DNA of 64,000 bases from Gemmatimonadota bacterium (GTDB taxonomy: Bacteria; JAAXHH01). Both the position numbers and the translations under genes were made by a program. Shown in pieces: positions 52,681 to 61,698 of the stretch. How positions within the stretch are numbered: the first letter of the stretch is position 1; each line of letters starts with the position of its first letter. Below the pieces are notes generated by a model, which saw nothing but the letters and a program-made list of their open reading frames with translations, did not search any database and was not told the origin of the DNA. Where the stretch lies: positions 520,936-584,935 of the forward strand of contig VXTP01000043.1 in the NCBI GenBank assembly GCA_009837395.1. The letters run 5' to 3'.

Positions 52681-53700
52681 ATGCCAATCGCCACGAGACA
52701 ACTGGGAACCACAGACGCCTACGTGACCGAACTGGGTTTCGGAAGCGCGCCGCTGGGAGACCTGTTCCAGCCCGTCACGGACGCGAAGTCGCGCGCCACG
52801 CTCCGTGCGGCCTGGAGGGCCGGAATCCGCTACTACGACACGTCGCCCTGGTACGGTTACGGCAAGAGCGAATTGAGGCTGGGTGAGCTGCTGCGACAGA
52901 AAAGCCACGGTTCCTACGTGGTGTCCACCAAGGTCGGCCGCGTTTTCAAAGCGACGCGGGACCTTCAGCACTTCGATCAGGGTTTCTGGTGCGGAGGACT
53001 GCCCTTCGACCATGTCTACGATTACAGCTACGACGGGATCATGCGGTCCTACGAAGACAGCCTGATCCGCTTCGGGGTCCATCGCATCGACCTGCTGCTG
53101 ATCCACGACCTCGACCCCTTCTACCACAACGAGCCGCAGATCCAGGCCTACCTGCACCAGCTGTTCACCAGCGGCTGGCGCGCACTGTCGGAACTCAAGG
53201 CCTCGGGCGACATCAAGGGCGTGGGCGCCGGCCTGAACAAGACCGGAATGATGCTGCGCTTCCTGGACCTGATGCCCCTTGATTTCTTTATCGTCGCCAT
53301 GCCTTACACGCTTCTGGACCAGGACGCGCTGGACCTGGAACTGCCCCGGTGCGTGGAGGACGGCATCGGCATCGTGATCGGCGCCGTCTTCGCCTCGGGC
53401 ATCCTGGTCACGGGACCCACGGAGAATTCAACCTACGGTTACTATCCCGCGACGCCGGAAATCATGGAGAAAACAGGCCGCATACAGGCCGTCTGCGAGC
53501 GGCACGGCGTGCCCCTCGCCGCAGCCGCCCTCCAGTTTCCGCTGTTTCACCCGGCGGTCGCGTCCGTGATTCCCGGCGCGATCAGACCCGAGTACGTCGA
53601 ATCGAACCTGGCCCACTACCAGCATTCCATACCTGCCGACCTCTGGGCTGAACTCAAATCGGACGGGCTGATACGCGACGACGCTCCGGTTCCGGGTTAG
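52681..53700 (+). CDS. Aldo/keto reductase (D-threo-aldose 1-dehydrogenase-like)
   Basis: This 339-residue NAD(P)-dependent oxidoreductase has TELGFGSAPLGDLFQ, the catalytic aspartate and tyrosine in YYDTSPWYGYGKSE, the lysine in VVSTKVGR and the histidine in LLIHDLD. Its pattern fits the L-fucose/D-threo-aldose 1-dehydrogenase or pyridoxal dehydrogenase branch, which oxidises free sugars to lactones. AAAGGA lies eight bases before the ATG. It starts a run with TauE, a sulfatase and an MFS transporter, which fits uptake and oxidation of a desulfated sugar. Confidence 0.88.
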   Translation: MPIATRQLGTTDAYVTELGFGSAPLGDLFQPVTDAKSRATLRAAWRAGIRYYDTSPWYGYGKSELRLGELLRQKSHGSYVVSTKVGRVFKATRDLQHFDQGFWCGGLPFDHVYDYSYDGIMRSYEDSLIRFGVHRIDLLLIHDLDPFYHNEPQIQAYLHQLFTSGWRALSELKASGDIKGVGAGLNKTGMMLRFLDLMPLDFFIVAMPYTLLDQDALDLELPRCVEDGIGIVIGAVFASGILVTGPTENSTYGYYPATPEIMEKTGRIQAVCERHGVPLAAAALQFPLFHPAVASVIPGAIRPEYVESNLAHYQHSIPADLWAELKSDGLIRDDAPVPG

Positions 53701-53706
53701 GCGCCC

Positions 53707-54447
53707 ATGGAATTCGAACTCTGGCAGCTGTTCCTGCTCGCCGGCGTGGGCGTCCTTTCGGGTTTCCTGAACGTCATGGCGGGCGGGGGCTCGCTGCTGG
53801 CCCTCCCCGTGCTCATCTTCCTGGGCCTGCCCGGCAACGTGGCCAACGGTACCAACCGCGTGGCCATCGTCGCCCAGAACGTATCGGCCGTCACCAGCTT
53901 CTTCAAGCAGGGGTATGCGGATCTGCGCACCATGCTGACCCTCGCGCTCTGCGCCGTGCCGGGGGCGGCGTTGGGGGCGTACCTGGGGACCCAGGTCAGC
54001 GGCGAGCTCTTCAACCGGATCCTTGGCGGCCTGATGATCCTGCTGCTGATCCTCATGAGCAGGAAACAGCGTGACGCGGAGGTTACCGAGCAGCCAAAGC
54101 GCCTCGTCCTGGGGCACATCCTGATGGTCGCGGTGGGGTTCTACGGCGGGTTCATCCAGGCCGGGGTCGGGTTCTTTCTCATGGCCGTGCTCTACCGGGT
54201 CGTCGGCCTGGACCTGATCCGCGTGAACGCATTCAAGGTATTCATCGTCGGCATCTACACCCTGGTGGCGCTGGCCATCTTCGCGGACAAGGGACAGGTG
54301 CTCTGGCTGCTCGGGGCCGCCCTGGCCGTGGGCACGACGGCCGGCGGATGGATCGGCGCGCATTTCACGGTCAAGCGGGGCGAGGGACTGATCCGCGTGG
54401 TCCTGAACGTGGTACTGGTCGTCATGGCGATCCGGCTCCTGCTCTGA
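53707..54447 (+). CDS. TauE/SafE family anion permease
   Basis: This 246-residue membrane protein has two related halves with the family motifs GFLNVMAGGGSLLALPVL (around 17) and GFYGGFIQAGVGFFLMAVL (around 145). TauE/SafE proteins move sulfite, sulfoacetate or other organosulfur anions. Position between an aldo/keto reductase and a sulfatase, with gaps of 6 and 22 bases, suggests export of sulfate or sulfite released by the sulfatase. Confidence 0.88.
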   Translation: MEFELWQLFLLAGVGVLSGFLNVMAGGGSLLALPVLIFLGLPGNVANGTNRVAIVAQNVSAVTSFFKQGYADLRTMLTLALCAVPGAALGAYLGTQVSGELFNRILGGLMILLLILMSRKQRDAEVTEQPKRLVLGHILMVAVGFYGGFIQAGVGFFLMAVLYRVVGLDLIRVNAFKVFIVGIYTLVALAIFADKGQVLWLLGAALAVGTTAGGWIGAHFTVKRGEGLIRVVLNVVLVVMAIRLLL

Positions 54448-54469
54448 CCCTATCGCAACGGAGTTCATC

Positions 54470-55885
54470 GTGACCGGCTCCGCAAGCCCTACCCGTCCGA
54501 ACGTCATCCTCTGCATCTGCGACCAGCTGCGCGCGTTCGAAGTAGGATGCTACGGAAACGAGGTCGTCCGGACGCCCCACCTGGACCGGCTCTCAGCGGA
54601 AGGCGTGCGATTCGAAACGGCGGTGAGCAACAACCCCGTCTGCATGCCCGCCAGGTCCTGCCTGCTGTCGGGCCAGTATAGCCGGACCTGCATGGGCGCG
54701 CTGGGCAATTTCGCCGAGCGCCGTGAGGATGGTTCCTCGACGATGCCCGAGTATCCGGCAGTTGGCCGGCCCCACCTGCCCGCGCCGACGCTGCCCGAGA
54801 TGTTCAAGACCCTGGGATACGATACGGCGCTGATCGGGAAATGGCACATCCATTCCGCGCCCGGACCGCTGGGGTTCGACTACAGCCTGTACCCGCGGGT
54901 CCACCACCGGCACAGCGGGCAGTCCTACGTGGAGAACGACGGAGAGGAGTTCCAGGTAGAGGGATTCAGCGTCCGCTTCGAGTCGGACCAGGTCGGCGGC
55001 TACCTGAGAGACCGGGAACACCGGGAGCATCCCTTCTTTCTCTACTACAGCATTTCTCCGCCCCACATGCCTCTCATGGACGCGCCCGAAACGTACCTGG
55101 ATATGTACGACCCCGCCGATATCCCCCTGCGGCCCAACGTCTACCGGGACGGCCGGCTGCCCTGCGACGAACACTGGTTCAAGGTCTACCTGTGGGACTT
55201 TCTCTTCTACGAAAAAGATCTGCCGTTCACGCGCAACCTGCCGCCCGGGTTCGATCTGCGGCACCTTATCGCCCTGTATTACGGCATGACGACCTGGGTG
55301 GACGACATGGTCGGACGCCTCATGCACTTCCTCAAGGCGTACCACCTCGCTGAAAACACCATCGTCGTTTTCCTCTCCGATCATGGAGACAACCTCGGCA
55401 GCCACCACCTGTTCAACAAGGGCCGCCTGATCGAAGAGTCCATCCGCATCCCGCTGGTCTTTCACGCATCAGGCCGCCTGAAACCGCGGGTCGATTCGGC
55501 CACGACGGCCCAGCTCATCGATGTCATGCCCACCTTGCTTTCCCTCTGCGGCGGTTCCGTACCCGCCCACGTCCAGGGGAGCGACCTCGCGTCGGTGATT
55601 TCGGGTGAAAACGGTCCGATGGAAGACGAGGGCGTGTTCGTGGAGACCTCACTGGGACAGGTCGGACTGCGCACGCCGACCCACACCTACGGGATCCGTA
55701 TCGATCCGAAATCAGGAAAAGTACTGGATGACCTGGAGTGCTTCTTCGATCTGAGGACCGACCCCTACCAGTTGTCCGACCTGAGGGACGCCAGTCGCGA
55801 CACGGGGTTGGCCGCCGGTCTCCGGGACCGGGTGCTTGCCTGGCACCACGCGACGCCGTGGATGCACCGCGGCGCACCCCCGTGA
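54470..55885 (+). CDS. Sulfatase (S1 family), second copy
   Basis: This 471-residue arylsulfatase/choline-sulfatase-like enzyme has NVILCICDQLRAFE (metal), the formylglycine site C58 in VCMPARSCLLSGQY, KWHIHSAPGP and the second metal site LSDHGDNLGSHHLFNKG. It ends with FDLRTDPYQLSDLRDA. No signal peptide is visible, as with the first sulfatase. The start is GTG 54470, with CGGAG seven bases upstream. It is part of the plus-strand run with TauE and an MFS transporter. Confidence 0.92.
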   Translation: MTGSASPTRPNVILCICDQLRAFEVGCYGNEVVRTPHLDRLSAEGVRFETAVSNNPVCMPARSCLLSGQYSRTCMGALGNFAERREDGSSTMPEYPAVGRPHLPAPTLPEMFKTLGYDTALIGKWHIHSAPGPLGFDYSLYPRVHHRHSGQSYVENDGEEFQVEGFSVRFESDQVGGYLRDREHREHPFFLYYSISPPHMPLMDAPETYLDMYDPADIPLRPNVYRDGRLPCDEHWFKVYLWDFLFYEKDLPFTRNLPPGFDLRHLIALYYGMTTWVDDMVGRLMHFLKAYHLAENTIVVFLSDHGDNLGSHHLFNKGRLIEESIRIPLVFHASGRLKPRVDSATTAQLIDVMPTLLSLCGGSVPAHVQGSDLASVISGENGPMEDEGVFVETSLGQVGLRTPTHTYGIRIDPKSGKVLDDLECFFDLRTDPYQLSDLRDASRDTGLAAGLRDRVLAWHHATPWMHRGAPP

Positions 55886-55907
55886 TGGATCTCAGCAGGA
55901 ACACCAT

Positions 55908-57293
55908 ATGACCGAAACGAGCCGGGAAGGGAACAACCGTCTGATCGTGGTGTTGTTCGGCCTCATGTTCGTGGCCGTCGCCGACAACCAGATGATCTCC
56001 CCGCTCCTGCCCGACCTGATGGCCGCCTTCGCCATGGGCGCGGGCCAGGCCGGGCTGCTGGTCTCGGTCTATGCCATCGCCGCGGCCGTGGTCTCCTTCG
56101 CGATCGGGCCGTTGTCGGACCGGACCGGACGACGGAAAATGCTCATCGCCGCGTTGATCGTATTCACCGCTGCGACCCTGCTGTGCGGCCTGGCGTGGGA
56201 CTATGCTTCGCTGGTCGCCTTCCGGGCCGTCACCGGCGCGGCCGCCGGAGCTCTTTCCCTCAATATCACGGCCTGCATAGGGGACCACTATCCCTACAGG
56301 CGGCGGGGCGCCGCCATGGGACTGGTCATGTCCGGTTACTTCGCGGCCATGATCCTGGGCGTGCCGGCCGGGGCCTTTGTCGCGGAGGCCTGGTCCTGGC
56401 GGTGGGCCTTCGGCGCCTTTGCAGGGGCCGGACTGCTGCTGTGGGCGCCGGCGCTGGTCTTCCTGCCATCCCGCGATCCCGCGGCCAACCTGGGCGGAAC
56501 GGGTGGCTCAGCCAGCGCGGCCCCCGCGATCCAGCGTGTTTCCATTTCCAACCTGGTAAGAAGTTACGGTCGATTCCTCACGCGCACCGGCCCCCTGGCG
56601 GTGATCGCGGCGTCCTTTCTCGTATCGGCTTCCACGGTCGGTTTCATCACCTACGTGGGGACGTGGCTGCGGGATGCCTACGGACTCTCGACCGACTGGA
56701 TCGGCATGGTTTTTCTATTCAGCGGACTGGGCGCACTGCTGGGCAGCCCACTGGCCGGATACCTCTCGGACCGTGCGGGTAAAAGGGGTGTCGTGGTGGT
56801 GAGCGGGCTGGTGATGGCCGGCCTGCTGGCGGCCATACCCTGGATAACCGGCCTGTTGGCGGTGGTCTTCGCCGGATTCATCCTCACCGGCATCGCCGGG
56901 GCCTTCCGCCACGCGCCGCTTCAGGCGCTTGTGACGGCCATGGCATCCGACGAGGAACGCGGCACCCTCATCGCGCTCAAGAACACCGTAGCGGAATTCG
57001 GCATTGCCGGAGGCACGGCACTTTGCGGCGTGCTCTACGTCGCCTTCGGATATCCTTCCGTCGGAGCGGCCTGCGGCGTCATGGCCGCGGCCGCATCCGT
57101 CGTCATCTTGATCTGGGTGCGCGAACCGGGCGGACCAGGCGGACCAGGCGAACCGGACGGGCCGGGTACGCCAGACGAGTCGGGCGAACCGGGCGATTCG
57201 GACCCGCCAGGCGAACCAGGCGATTCGGTCCCGCCAGGCGAACCAGGCGAACCGGACCCGCCAGCCGGACCGGCCGAACCCGGTCAGACCTGA
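55908..57293 (+). CDS. MFS transporter with collagen-like Gly-Pro-rich tail
   Basis: This is a 461-residue protein. The first 405 residues are a 12-helix MFS permease (VAVADNQMISPLLPDLMAAF, IGPLSDRTGRRKMLIA, YLSDRAGKRGVVVV). The last 56 residues (from 57123) are a Gly-Pro-Glu/Asp repeat such as GGPGGPGEPDGPGTPDESG. The tail is acidic and probably disordered in the cytoplasm. ATG 55908 has AGGA eight bases upstream. It is the last gene of the aldo/keto reductase-TauE-sulfatase run and may carry the sugar or its product; the substrate is unknown. Confidence 0.88.
   Translation: MTETSREGNNRLIVVLFGLMFVAVADNQMISPLLPDLMAAFAMGAGQAGLLVSVYAIAAAVVSFAIGPLSDRTGRRKMLIAALIVFTAATLLCGLAWDYASLVAFRAVTGAAAGALSLNITACIGDHYPYRRRGAAMGLVMSGYFAAMILGVPAGAFVAEAWSWRWAFGAFAGAGLLLWAPALVFLPSRDPAANLGGTGGSASAAPAIQRVSISNLVRSYGRFLTRTGPLAVIAASFLVSASTVGFITYVGTWLRDAYGLSTDWIGMVFLFSGLGALLGSPLAGYLSDRAGKRGVVVVSGLVMAGLLAAIPWITGLLAVVFAGFILTGIAGAFRHAPLQALVTAMASDEERGTLIALKNTVAEFGIAGGTALCGVLYVAFGYPSVGAACGVMAAAASVVILIWVREPGGPGGPGEPDGPGTPDESGEPGDSDPPGEPGDSVPPGEPGEPDPPAGPAEPGQT
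57123..57290. repeat. In-frame 9-bp-type repeats at the end of the MFS gene
   Basis: Degenerate units such as GGCGAACCG and GGCGGACCA, mostly nine bases long, fill the last 168 coding bases up to the stop and encode a Gly-X-Pro-rich tail. Confidence 0.82.
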
Positions 57294-57303
57294 CGATGAC
57301 GTA

Positions 57304-58035
57304 TCAGGATGCGTCGTAGGCGGTAAGGGGACGCATCCAGATGTTGCGGAACCGGACCGGATCGCCGTGATCCTGCAGTTGCAGGGGGCCCGTGTCGGCG
57401 TGGGGCGTGTCGTAGTTCGCCAGGTCCCTGTGCCCGGTGGGACCGACGGCCCGCTGGCGGTGGTGCACCACGATCCCGTTGTGGATGACCGACAGGTGCG
57501 CGCCCTTCACCAGTCTGTCGCCGTCCCACGAAGGCGATTCGAAGATGATATCGTAGTTCTGCCATTCGCCCGGTCCCCTGCTGGCATTGACCAGGGGAGG
57601 ATACTGGCCGTAAATGGCCGAGGCGGAACCGTCGGCATAGGTCCGGTTGTCGAAGCTGTCCAGCACCTGGATTTCGTAGAGCCCCAGCAGGAACACGCCG
57701 CTGTTGCCCCGGCCCTGGCTGTCTCCGGCCACCTCTTCGGGCGTGGCCCATTCGAGGTGAAGCTGGCAGTCGCCGAAATGCGCACGGGTCGAGATGTCTC
57801 CCGTGCCGTTGACCTCCATGTACCCGTTCTCCACCTTCCAGGCAGCATCGCCTCCATCCCGGCCGACCCACTGAGCGAGGTCCGATCCGTCGAAGAGCAC
57901 GACCGCGTCTGAAGGAGGGCTCCCACAGGCGCCGCCCGGTGTGACCACGCGGGGCTGGGGCCGGTCGCCGTCGTGGACGCGCCATTTGCCGCCGGGTATT
58001 ACGGAGGTATCGGTGTATCCTATGGAATCCGCCAT
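57304..58035 (-). CDS. DUF1080 (3-keto-disaccharide hydrolase-like) protein
   Basis: This 243-residue protein has the concanavalin-like DUF1080 fold: VVLFDGSDLAQWVG, FGDCQLHLEWATP, GRGNSGVFLLGLYEIQVLDS and IYGQYPPLVNAS are strong family markers. Some relatives hydrolyse 3-keto-glycosides. No signal peptide is seen here, although many relatives are exported. It converges on the MFS gene, 10 bases away, and is followed by the M20 peptidase on its own strand. Confidence 0.88.
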   Translation of the reverse strand: MADSIGYTDTSVIPGGKWRVHDGDRPQPRVVTPGGACGSPPSDAVVLFDGSDLAQWVGRDGGDAAWKVENGYMEVNGTGDISTRAHFGDCQLHLEWATPEEVAGDSQGRGNSGVFLLGLYEIQVLDSFDNRTYADGSASAIYGQYPPLVNASRGPGEWQNYDIIFESPSWDGDRLVKGAHLSVIHNGIVVHHRQRAVGPTGHRDLANYDTPHADTGPLQLQDHGDPVRFRNIWMRPLTAYDAS

Positions 58036-58045
58036 GGATCGACTC

Positions 58046-59161
58046 CTATAAGCAAACTTCGTGAATCATGCGTGAATAGATGTCCACCGCTTCGTAAAGC
58101 TGCGGTATTTCCACGTATTCGCCCACCGTGTGGGCCTGCTCGATACTGCCGGGGCCCAGGACCACCATCTCCAGCTGCTCCCTGAAATGGGGAGCGTCGG
58201 TCCCATAGGGCACGGTCTCCGGCCGCTTGCCTCCGGTGACGTCGGAGGCCAGTTGCACAATGGGGTTCGATGGATCGGCGTAGAAGGGGCGGGATATGCT
58301 GCTCGTAACCTCGAAGCCGTAGCTTTCGGCCCGCGCGACCAGTTCATCCACCAGTTCTTCGCTGTGATCGTCCGGCATCGTGCGGAAGCAGATGTGACAG
58401 GTCGACCGCGCCGCGGAGACGTTCTGCTTCGTATCGTAGTCGGTGATCACCATGTTGAACCCGTTGGAAGGCGGATTGAACTCCGCGTTCTGATACCGTT
58501 CATCGTTTATGATCCGCTCCGCCTGTTCGGCCATTTCGGCCAGGAAAGGAGCGATCTTGAAATTGGCGGATTCCCCCAGGCCCGTGCTGGTGTGCGCCGC
58601 CCTGCCGTGGGCCGTCACCACGATGTGGGCCGCACCCTTGTGGGCGTACACCGGCGTCAGGCTGGTCGGCTCGGCCACCACGCCGTAGGTGGGGCGAACG
58701 GCGCTCATGATGCGGGATTCCGTGGCGACCTGGTGCGCGCCGCCTCCGCCCACTTCCTCGTCGGCCGTCGCCACCACGATCAGCGGCTTCTTCAGGCGGT
58801 CCGCGTCTACCTGCGCGGCGGCGATCATGGTGCATGCCAGGGGGCCCTTCATGTCGCAGCTGCCACGGCCGAGCAACCGGTCGCCTTCGACCACGCCGTG
58901 ATAGGCGTCCCAGTCCTGCTCCTGACCCGGTACCGTATCCGTGTGGGACAGGAAGGCCAGGCCGCCCTCGCCTTCGCCCTTGCGTCCGACAAGGCTGACC
59001 TTCAGTTCGCCGTTCTCATCCTCGTAGGACAGCCGTTCCACCTCGAGCCCGCATGCCTTCATCCGGTCTTCGACGAGGTCGGAAACCGCCGCGTTGCTCC
59101 ACCGGCTGACGGACTTCACATCCACGAATTCCTTCGTCATTTCAACTGGATCCAACCCCAC
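58046..59161 (-). CDS. M20 family metallopeptidase (ArgE/DapE-like)
   Basis: This 371-residue dizinc amidohydrolase has metal and catalytic residues in FLSHTDTVPG, GRGSCDMKGPLA, ATADEEVGGGG, VVAEPTSL and EQAHTVGEYVEI. The dimerisation domain lies between about 175 and 290. Members remove acyl groups from ornithine, succinyl-diaminopimelate or other acyl amino acids; the substrate is open here. The start is GTG 59161 with AGGGGG five bases upstream. It is 10 bases upstream of the DUF1080 gene. Confidence 0.88.
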   Translation of the reverse strand: MGLDPVEMTKEFVDVKSVSRWSNAAVSDLVEDRMKACGLEVERLSYEDENGELKVSLVGRKGEGEGGLAFLSHTDTVPGQEQDWDAYHGVVEGDRLLGRGSCDMKGPLACTMIAAAQVDADRLKKPLIVVATADEEVGGGGAHQVATESRIMSAVRPTYGVVAEPTSLTPVYAHKGAAHIVVTAHGRAAHTSTGLGESANFKIAPFLAEMAEQAERIINDERYQNAEFNPPSNGFNMVITDYDTKQNVSAARSTCHICFRTMPDDHSEELVDELVARAESYGFEVTSSISRPFYADPSNPIVQLASDVTGGKRPETVPYGTDAPHFREQLEMVVLGPGSIEQAHTVGEYVEIPQLYEAVDIYSRMIHEVCL

Positions 59162-59210
59162 GTAATCCCCCTCTCGAGATCGTCATTATCGCATTTTTTA
59201 CGAGTTGCGC

Positions 59211-60200
59211 TCAGTCCGCCAGCCAACTCGACATTTCATCACGCAGTTCCGTGTCCGCCTTCAGGGCGAGGGCGTCGAAGGCGTTGTCCAGGTGGCCGGC
59301 ATGGCGGGCGCCGACGAGGACCGACGTGATATCGGGATGCCCCATGGCCCACGCCATGGCCATGCGCACCATGGGAATTCCCCTGTTATCCGCCAGGGCC
59401 CGCAGCCGCTCCACGTTGCGGAAGTTCCGGTCGTTGAAGTAGATGTCCGCGTGTCCGGGAATCACGTCGAAGCGCGAGCCCTTCGGAAAAGCGTTAAGGT
59501 CCGGTGTGTATTTTCCCGCCAGGAAACCCGCTGCGAGCGGGCTGTAGGACGTGATGGCCACTTCCTCCCGCCGGCACAGGGGAAACAGTTCGTCCTGGGC
59601 GCCCGGATCGGCCAGGTTGTAGGGCGGTTGGACCACCTCGAACCGGGCATAGCCTTCCCTGGCGCTGGCGTCCAGGGCCTCCCGGAGCTGCGCGGCGTTG
59701 AAGTTGCTGCAGCCCACGGTCCCGATCCTTCCCGCCGAAACCTCCTCGTCCAGCGCGGCCAGGCTTTCGGCAATGGGAACCGATTCATCGGGAGAATGCA
59801 GTTCGTAGATGTCCACGCAGTCCACCTGCAGGCGCTCGAGACTGACCCGGAGCGCCCGGGCGATATTCTCCGGGCTGTTGCCGCTGCTCACCTTGGAGCA
59901 GATCACCACGTCGTCCCTGCATCCCCGTGCTTTCATCCACTTTCCGATGATGATCTCGGAAGAGCCCATGATATCCGAGGTCTCGCGCACATCATCGACT
60001 TTCAGCACGTCCCGCCGGTAGGTCCGGGCATTGCCGCCTCCATACGCCTCCGCCGTATCGAGCCAGTTTATCCCCCTTTCGACCGCATCATCCAGTATGG
60101 CCGCCGATGCGTCCTCGTCGATTTCACGGCCGAAAGTCACACAACCCAGGCCGATGAAGCTGAGCGACGTGTCGGTGCGGCCGAGTTTTCGGTGTTCCAT
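59211..60200 (-). CDS. Aldo/keto reductase
   Basis: This 329-residue NADPH-type oxidoreductase has HRKLGRTDTSLSFIGLG, the catalytic aspartate and tyrosine in NWLDTAEAYGGGNA, the lysine in VICSKVSS and the histidine in IYELHSPDE. The cofactor-binding end reads ITSVLVGARHAGHL. It belongs to the broad YajO/general stress 69-like branch; the sugar or aldehyde substrate is unknown. ATG 60200 is chosen because AAGGAG lies five bases upstream; a GTG six bases earlier overlaps that site. It is 49 bases upstream of the M20 gene. Confidence 0.88.
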   Translation of the reverse strand: MEHRKLGRTDTSLSFIGLGCVTFGREIDEDASAAILDDAVERGINWLDTAEAYGGGNARTYRRDVLKVDDVRETSDIMGSSEIIIGKWMKARGCRDDVVICSKVSSGNSPENIARALRVSLERLQVDCVDIYELHSPDESVPIAESLAALDEEVSAGRIGTVGCSNFNAAQLREALDASAREGYARFEVVQPPYNLADPGAQDELFPLCRREEVAITSYSPLAAGFLAGKYTPDLNAFPKGSRFDVIPGHADIYFNDRNFRNVERLRALADNRGIPMVRMAMAWAMGHPDITSVLVGARHAGHLDNAFDALALKADTELRDEMSSWLAD

Positions 60201-60384
60201 GCGCACTCCTTTGGTGTTATCCTGCGGATGTCGCGGACGCCTGACACATACCGCGAGTGTCTAACGCAAATCGCAAAGCGCGGGTGGAAAAGTTGTGGTG
60301 TGAATGTATACCGGTGTGGATCGGGCAGGCAAGGGATGTTTGGCGGGGAGATCGTGGCGGCCCCGGTCCAGGCGAATCGATCGC

Positions 60385-61692
60385 TCAGAATCCATCGTCG
60401 CTGGACCGGACCGGGATCCGCTGACCGATCAGCCGCATGCGTTCATCCAGCAGCCGCTTGAGTTGGTTCAACTTGATCCGGTGGGCCGCGAGTTCCCTTT
60501 CGTGTTCCAGGATCATCTGCTGAATGAGACGGGGATCTTCACCGGACCGGGGATCGTCCGGACCTTCTTCGGCGAGCAAGGGAGAAGCGGGCGCGGCGAG
60601 TGTTTTCGGCTGTGCCGCGAGCACCGTGTGCGCGGTATGTTCCACATCCCCTCGAAGGTACTTGATTTCGATCCGGGTGCCCACGGGAAGCGTGGTCACG
60701 AATTCGGCCAGGACGATGGGATGGTGCATGGAGACGCCGTTCACGGCCCGAAGCACGTCGCCCTTGCGCAGACCGACCTGCATGGCGGGACTGTCGGGAT
60801 ATACATCCGAAACGACCATGCCTTCCACGGCGCCCAGCATGATATTGCGGTCGCCGCCGATGGTGACGCTTTCCCAGATTTTCTCCACGTGAACGCCCAG
60901 CCAGCTCCGGCGGATCTCGCCGAATTTGATGAGTTGCCGGGCAAATGTCTTCACGCGGTTAATGGGTATAACTGCGATCAGGCCCCTGCCTTCACCTGCG
61001 CCGGAATCGACCGAGCCGGGCGGCTGGGCCCGATGGGGATCGGCTACGAGACCGAGCAGGCGGCCGTTCGTGGAGAACACCGCGCCGCCCGAGTAGGCGG
61101 AACCGACCACGGTGCTGACCTGGATCATGACGTCCTCTTCCCGCAGCCCGTTCACGATCCCCGTCGTCATCGAGGACGGAAAGCCGTGGGCGTTGTTCAG
61201 CACCAGTACCCAGGACCCCGGACGTACGTCATCGGAATCACCCAGGCGCGCGGTGTGGGTCTCCAGGCTGTCGACGCGGATAACGGCGATGTCGGAAAGC
61301 CGGTCCACCCCGACGAGATGACCCCGGCGGTAACTTCCATCCCGAAAGTTCACCAGGATATCGTGGGCATGGTCGACGACGCCGGCCGTCGTAATGATGA
61401 ACCCGTTCCGGTGAAGGACCACGCCGGTCCCGATGGAGCGTTCCCAGTCCGTGAAGGTCTGTCCGTTCACCGTATTGATGAACTTGCGCTGCACGATCAC
61501 GCTGGCGACCGTCGGTTCCACGCGTTCGACGAGACTGACGATCTCCCGTTCGAGGCTATGAAGATAAGGGGCGGTCTGCCCATGGACCCGGCGATCGTCG
61601 CCCGCGTGCCAGCCGCAGGCCAGTAGCGCGGCCCAGATCAGAGGCCGGAGGCGGCCGGTCCAGAGATGGGGGTTGGAATGAGCACCGTGCAT
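60385..61692 (-). CDS. DegP/HtrA-like PDZ protein lacking the catalytic histidine
   Basis: This is a 435-residue exported protein. The N-terminus is a signal sequence with a possible lipobox (LLAC, C26). The trypsin-like domain keeps the aspartate (D134, SDIAVIRV) and serine (S201, AYSGGAVF), but the position of the catalytic histidine reads IITTAGVVDHA instead of TNNHVV (residue 104 is glycine). A PDZ domain follows (about 275-355), then a charged coiled tail with MILEHERELAAHRIKLNQL. It may be a chaperone or sensor rather than a protease. It is six bases downstream of the anti-sigma gene in an ECF operon. Confidence 0.87.
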   Translation of the reverse strand: MHGAHSNPHLWTGRLRPLIWAALLACGWHAGDDRRVHGQTAPYLHSLEREIVSLVERVEPTVASVIVQRKFINTVNGQTFTDWERSIGTGVVLHRNGFIITTAGVVDHAHDILVNFRDGSYRRGHLVGVDRLSDIAVIRVDSLETHTARLGDSDDVRPGSWVLVLNNAHGFPSSMTTGIVNGLREEDVMIQVSTVVGSAYSGGAVFSTNGRLLGLVADPHRAQPPGSVDSGAGEGRGLIAVIPINRVKTFARQLIKFGEIRRSWLGVHVEKIWESVTIGGDRNIMLGAVEGMVVSDVYPDSPAMQVGLRKGDVLRAVNGVSMHHPIVLAEFVTTLPVGTRIEIKYLRGDVEHTAHTVLAAQPKTLAAPASPLLAEEGPDDPRSGEDPRLIQQMILEHERELAAHRIKLNQLKRLLDERMRLIGQRIPVRSSDDGF

Positions 61693-61698
61693 GGTCGA

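Noticed and set aside
61363-61395. Histidines just after the GVV motif of the DegP-like protein as the catalytic residue
   Set aside because: H108 and H110 lie four to six residues beyond the conserved histidine position, so they are unlikely to align with the active site, though only a structure would settle it.
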